64,000 nt of DNA from NCBI RefSeq assembly GCF_035920345.1, contig NZ_CP109149.1:3782001-3846000 (forward strand), given 5' to 3'. The stretch comes from Nocardia vinacea (lineage in GTDB: Bacteria; Actinomycetota; Actinomycetes; Mycobacteriales; Mycobacteriaceae). The notes beneath the pieces are model-generated. The model saw only the letters and a list, made by a program, of their open reading frames with translations. It was not told the origin of the DNA and did not search any database. Positions 61,508 through 64,000 of the stretch are shown here, piece after piece; the first letter of the stretch is position 1, and the number at the start of each line of letters is the position of its first letter. The translations under genes were made by a program, and so were the position numbers.

Positions 61508-62410
61508 TCAGAACCACTCGCCGCGCTCGCCCAGAGCGACGATTCGTCCGACGGTCTCGGTGAGTGCCGGGGTCTGCGGCTCATCCGGCACGGCGACGGT
61601 TTCGAAGCGCGCCGAATGTTTGCGCGCGGTGTCACCCATCAGCTTTTCCGATATCGCGTGCGCGGTATTGGCGACCAGGGGCGCCAGCCGCTCGAGCGGT
61701 GCTCGCACGTCGCCGACGAGTGAGATCCCGCCGACCGGTCCCTTGGGACCGCGGACCGCCGCACCGACGCAGGCGACCTGCTGGAAGCATTCGCCGCGTT
61801 CGAAGGCCAGACCGCGGCGCGCACGAATGCGAATCAGCTCCTGATGCAGGACCTCGAGATCGCCGATGCTGTGCGCGGTCCGCTTGACCAGGACATCGCG
61901 GTACAGATCGTCGATCTGTTCCGGCGACAGCCACGCCAGCATGCTCTTTCCGACGGCCGTGCAGTGCGCGGGTACCCGGCCACCGACGACCGAAGGCACC
62001 TGGACCGCGGCCTTGCCACCGAACTTGTCCACGTAGTACGCCTCGGTGCCGTCCAGAACAGCCAGGTGCACCACCATCTCCGTGCGCACCGACAGGTTGT
62101 GCAGGAGCGGGAACGCCGCTGTCCGCAACGCGCCGTGCCCCTCTTCCCGGCCACCGAACCCGAGTGCCCGTTGACCGAGGCCGTAGTCACGACCGTTGCG
62201 CTCGAGCCACCGCAGCCGAACCAGTTGTTCCAGGATTCGATGGGTCGTCGAGCGCGGCAGATTGCTGTGTCCGGCGACGTCCTCGAGCGAGAGCCGGATC
62301 TGCGGCCCACCGAACGAATCCATGATCAGAGTCATTCGTTCCACCATCGACGGTGGCGACTCTTGCCGTTCGGAGGTGGCGACCGCATTGTCATTCACCA
62401 CTGAGGCCAT
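61508..62410 (-). CDS. IclR-family transcriptional regulator
   Basis: A 300-residue regulator: winged HTH at about 22-85 (SLEDVAGHSNLPRSTTHRILEQL) and the IclR effector domain with AHCTAVGKSMLAWL, RARRGLAFERGECFQQVACVGAAVRGP, the conserved ligand-pocket segments. Effectors of this family are usually aromatic acids or ring-cleavage intermediates. Start ATG 62410 follows AAGGAGG. It is oriented toward the flavin reductase and is the probable regulator of the MFS, aldehyde dehydrogenase, monooxygenase and reductase genes. Confidence 0.92.
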   Translation of the reverse strand: MASVVNDNAVATSERQESPPSMVERMTLIMDSFGGPQIRLSLEDVAGHSNLPRSTTHRILEQLVRLRWLERNGRDYGLGQRALGFGGREEGHGALRTAAFPLLHNLSVRTEMVVHLAVLDGTEAYYVDKFGGKAAVQVPSVVGGRVPAHCTAVGKSMLAWLSPEQIDDLYRDVLVKRTAHSIGDLEVLHQELIRIRARRGLAFERGECFQQVACVGAAVRGPKGPVGGISLVGDVRAPLERLAPLVANTAHAISEKLMGDTARKHSARFETVAVPDEPQTPALTETVGRIVALGERGEWF

Positions 62411-62490
62411 TGGCCAGCCTCCTTCTTGGAGCTTGAACCTCAGGCGCGAGTGTAGCGAAAGATGGCCGCTCTGTAACGGCGATATCGGAA

Positions 62491-63318
62491 TTAAGTTTCC
62501 TCTTTAAGGCTGATATCGCCGATGTCGATCGGTCCGCCGCAGGCCGCGCCGAGCAGGCCCGAGAAATCGACGCCTGAATCGGTCAATGCGGCTCTGCAGG
62601 CGGCGACGTCCTTGTGCAAAAAGGGAGCGACCGCGGCGGCGAAGGATTCGGAGCCGCCGCGGTCTGCGATATAACGCCCGGCCGTCGTACCGCCGCTGCT
62701 GATCGCGAGCGCTTCGAGCATTACACCTTCGTCGATCCCAACCCCGCGGCCTAATGTCAGACCTTGCAGGGTCAGCTGCGAGACCGCGGCGAACAGCAGG
62801 TTGTTGATCAACTTCACCCGCAGCGCCGACCCCCGTCCACCGGTTTCGATGACGGTTCCGGCGTAGCAATCGACGACCCGACGCGCGATCGAGACATGTT
62901 CGGGCGTGCCGCCGAGGAAAACCACCAGCTTGCCCGCACGCACCGCCTCCGGTGTGCCGCTGAATGTCGCGTCCACGACCGCGGCCTGTCCGGTCGGCGC
63001 GAACCGGTCCAGACTGTGCAGCACCTCCGGCGTCCCGGTGGTGTGCGACAGCAGGACCGTGCCGTCGGCCATCGCTGCGACGACTTCGGGCAGCAGGGTG
63101 GATATCTGGTCGTCGCCGAACAAACAGCTGACCACGACATCCGCGGCCGCGATATCCCGGATTCGGTCGACGGGCTCCGCGCCGAGTGCCGCCAGCCGGT
63201 CCCGTACTTCCGGCCGCCGCGCGTACAGCCGGACCCGGTGCCCCGCCGCTAGTAGTCGCTCCACCATCGCCGCACCGATGCGTCCTGCGCCGATGAATCC
63301 GATCGTCAGTGCCGTCAT
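62491..63318 (-). CDS. NAD(P)-dependent beta-hydroxyacid dehydrogenase, second copy
   Basis: A 275-residue protein closely similar along its length to the one at 11609: GFIGAGRIGAAMVERLLAAGHRVRLYARRPEVRDRL, VVSCLFGDDQ, VDATFSGTPEAVRAGKLVVFLGG, RVKLINNLLFAAVSQLTLQGL with the active-site Lys. The copies share the TFSGT/PFSGT loop in place of the common VSGG, marking a distinct subgroup. ATG 63318 overlaps the ligase stop (ATGA). It ends 80 bases after the IclR start, on the same strand. Confidence 0.87.
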   Translation of the reverse strand: MTALTIGFIGAGRIGAAMVERLLAAGHRVRLYARRPEVRDRLAALGAEPVDRIRDIAAADVVVSCLFGDDQISTLLPEVVAAMADGTVLLSHTTGTPEVLHSLDRFAPTGQAAVVDATFSGTPEAVRAGKLVVFLGGTPEHVSIARRVVDCYAGTVIETGGRGSALRVKLINNLLFAAVSQLTLQGLTLGRGVGIDEGVMLEALAISSGGTTAGRYIADRGGSESFAAAVAPFLHKDVAACRAALTDSGVDFSGLLGAACGGPIDIGDISLKEET

Positions 63319-64000
63319 GATCGGTTCCGTCGCTCCCGCACGATATCGAGAAGTTCCATCCGGCTCACCTTGCTCGACGGCGTTCGTGGCAGCTGGTCCA
63401 GGACCACGACGTGCACCGGCACTTCGTACGGCAGCAGGTGTGCGCGACAGAGCGCGACGAGTTCATCGCTGTCGGGAGGTATCAGTCCCGGTTCGATTTC
63501 GATCGCGGCCACGGGCACATGTCCGAGCCGAGCGTCGGGCAGTCCGGCCACCGCGGCCTCACGCACCGCCACATGCGACTCCAGCACCCGCTTGACGATC
63601 TCCGGCTGGACCTTGAAGCCACCACGGATGATGGCGTCGTCGGCACGTCCGTCGATCCAGAGGAAGCCATCGACATCGATCCGCGCCAGATCGCTGGTCT
63701 GGACCCACTCTCCGGCGCCTTCCGCGGTCTGCGCGGTGCGGACCTCGAGCCGTCCGGTCGCCCAACCGCCGAGCTCGACGCCATCCTCGCCGGTCACCCG
63801 CAACTCCACGCCAGGAAAGGCGCGACCGGCACTGCCTGCCTTCAGGTCCCACCACTGTTCGTGCAGCGCCAGCGTCCAGCCGGCCACCGCGCCCGCGAAT
63901 TCGGTTGCCCCATAGGTCATGAGCACCGGGATGCCATACGTGCGAAAGAAGGAGTCCGCCAACTCTTTCGGGCACGGCGCGGTCCCGGAGGTGACGACCT
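63315..64000 (-). CDS. Divergent acyl-CoA ligase, 5' end outside window
   Basis: Partial gene: the frame is open to base 64000, leaving the C-terminal 228 residues or so. It is closely similar to the ligase at 37348: YGATEFAGAVAGWTL, RTAQTAEGAGEW, SDLARIDVDGFLWIDGRADDAII-type block, GFKVQPEIVKRVLESH and the same PSSKVSRMELLDIV C-terminus with Lys but without the usual GK. Stop overlaps the beta-hydroxyacid dehydrogenase start. Whether it has the altered P-loop cannot be seen. Confidence 0.88.
   Translation of the reverse strand, partial: VVTSGTAPCPKELADSFFRTYGIPVLMTYGATEFAGAVAGWTLALHEQWWDLKAGSAGRAFPGVELRVTGEDGVELGGWATGRLEVRTAQTAEGAGEWVQTSDLARIDVDGFLWIDGRADDAIIRGGFKVQPEIVKRVLESHVAVREAAVAGLPDARLGHVPVAAIEIEPGLIPPDSDELVALCRAHLLPYEVPVHVVVLDQLPRTPSSKVSRMELLDIVRERRNRS

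Overview
The window is high-GC actinobacterial DNA, most likely Nocardia or another member of the Mycobacteriales. This follows from two mycofactocin-type short-chain dehydrogenases, an F420-type luciferase-like oxidoreductase, P450s with small 3Fe-4S ferredoxins, and many FadD/FadE/EchA-like lipid-catabolic genes with ATGA/GTGA overlaps. No rRNA, tRNA, insertion sequence, integrase, phage gene or CRISPR array was seen. Almost everything is acyl-CoA or oxygenase catabolism: six acyl-CoA ligases, six acyl-CoA dehydrogenases plus one HsaA-like flavin monooxygenase, seven SDRs, three crotonase-fold proteins, two thiolase-type enzymes, two family III CoA-transferases/racemases, two P450s and two kinase-fold (APH) proteins. 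Each module has its own regulator.

Layout. 1-1471: the 5' part of a ferredoxin reductase gene, then a graveyard of gene fragments (SDR, AraC, unknown). 1477-8044: ligase, SDR, TetR, a fused E1 alpha-beta 2-oxo-acid dehydrogenase and an acyl-CoA dehydrogenase, with a shared 14-bp element at two promoters. 8098-12633: two mycofactocin-type SDRs, an amidohydrolase, a 69-residue helical protein, a beta-hydroxyacid dehydrogenase and an orphan 3Fe-4S ferredoxin. 12713-18452: a two-component system divergent from a membrane peptide - ferredoxin reductase - ferredoxin - P450 - SDR operon. 18501-27610: divergent beta-oxidation operons; the + operon runs crotonase, alpha-methylacyl-CoA racemase, thiolase, then a DUF35-thiolase (Ltp2-like) fusion. 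27614-34328: ligases, acyl-CoA dehydrogenase, SDR, TetR, DoxX-like protein. 34464-35975: an unusual tandem-duplicated GntR/FadR regulator. 36072-43775: double hot-dog dehydratase, ligase, acyl-CoA dehydrogenase remnant, then a P450-VOC-acyl-CoA dehydrogenase operon and a CoA-transferase. 43852-47695: TetR divergent from a kinase-fold protein - acyl-CoA dehydrogenase - SDR operon that looks like a split ACAD10/11 or Lva-type 4-hydroxyacyl-CoA pathway. 47775-49963: isochorismatase-like protein and glucose-6-phosphate isomerase, followed by a 9-bp minisatellite. 50226-54141: second kinase-fold protein, crotonase, ligase and an unknown small protein. 54432-56240: crotonase and F420-type oxidoreductase. 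56282-62410: MFS transporter, aldehyde dehydrogenase, HsaA/HsaB-like monooxygenase and reductase, and an IclR regulator with matching palindromes. 62491-64000: second copies of the beta-hydroxyacid dehydrogenase and of a divergent ligase, cut by the window edge.

How it fits together (inference): the genes could activate, hydroxylate and degrade methyl-branched and/or cyclic lipids (steroid-, terpenoid- or hydroxy-fatty-acid-like compounds). P450s and the flavin monooxygenase would introduce oxygen, SDRs would oxidise the alcohols, ligases would make CoA thioesters, the racemase would fix 2-methyl stereochemistry, and acyl-CoA dehydrogenases, crotonases and thiolase/aldolase enzymes would shorten chains. 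Substrates cannot be read from sequence. Several paralogue pairs, three perfect or near-perfect tandem repeats and at least four gene remnants indicate that the region has been rearranged.
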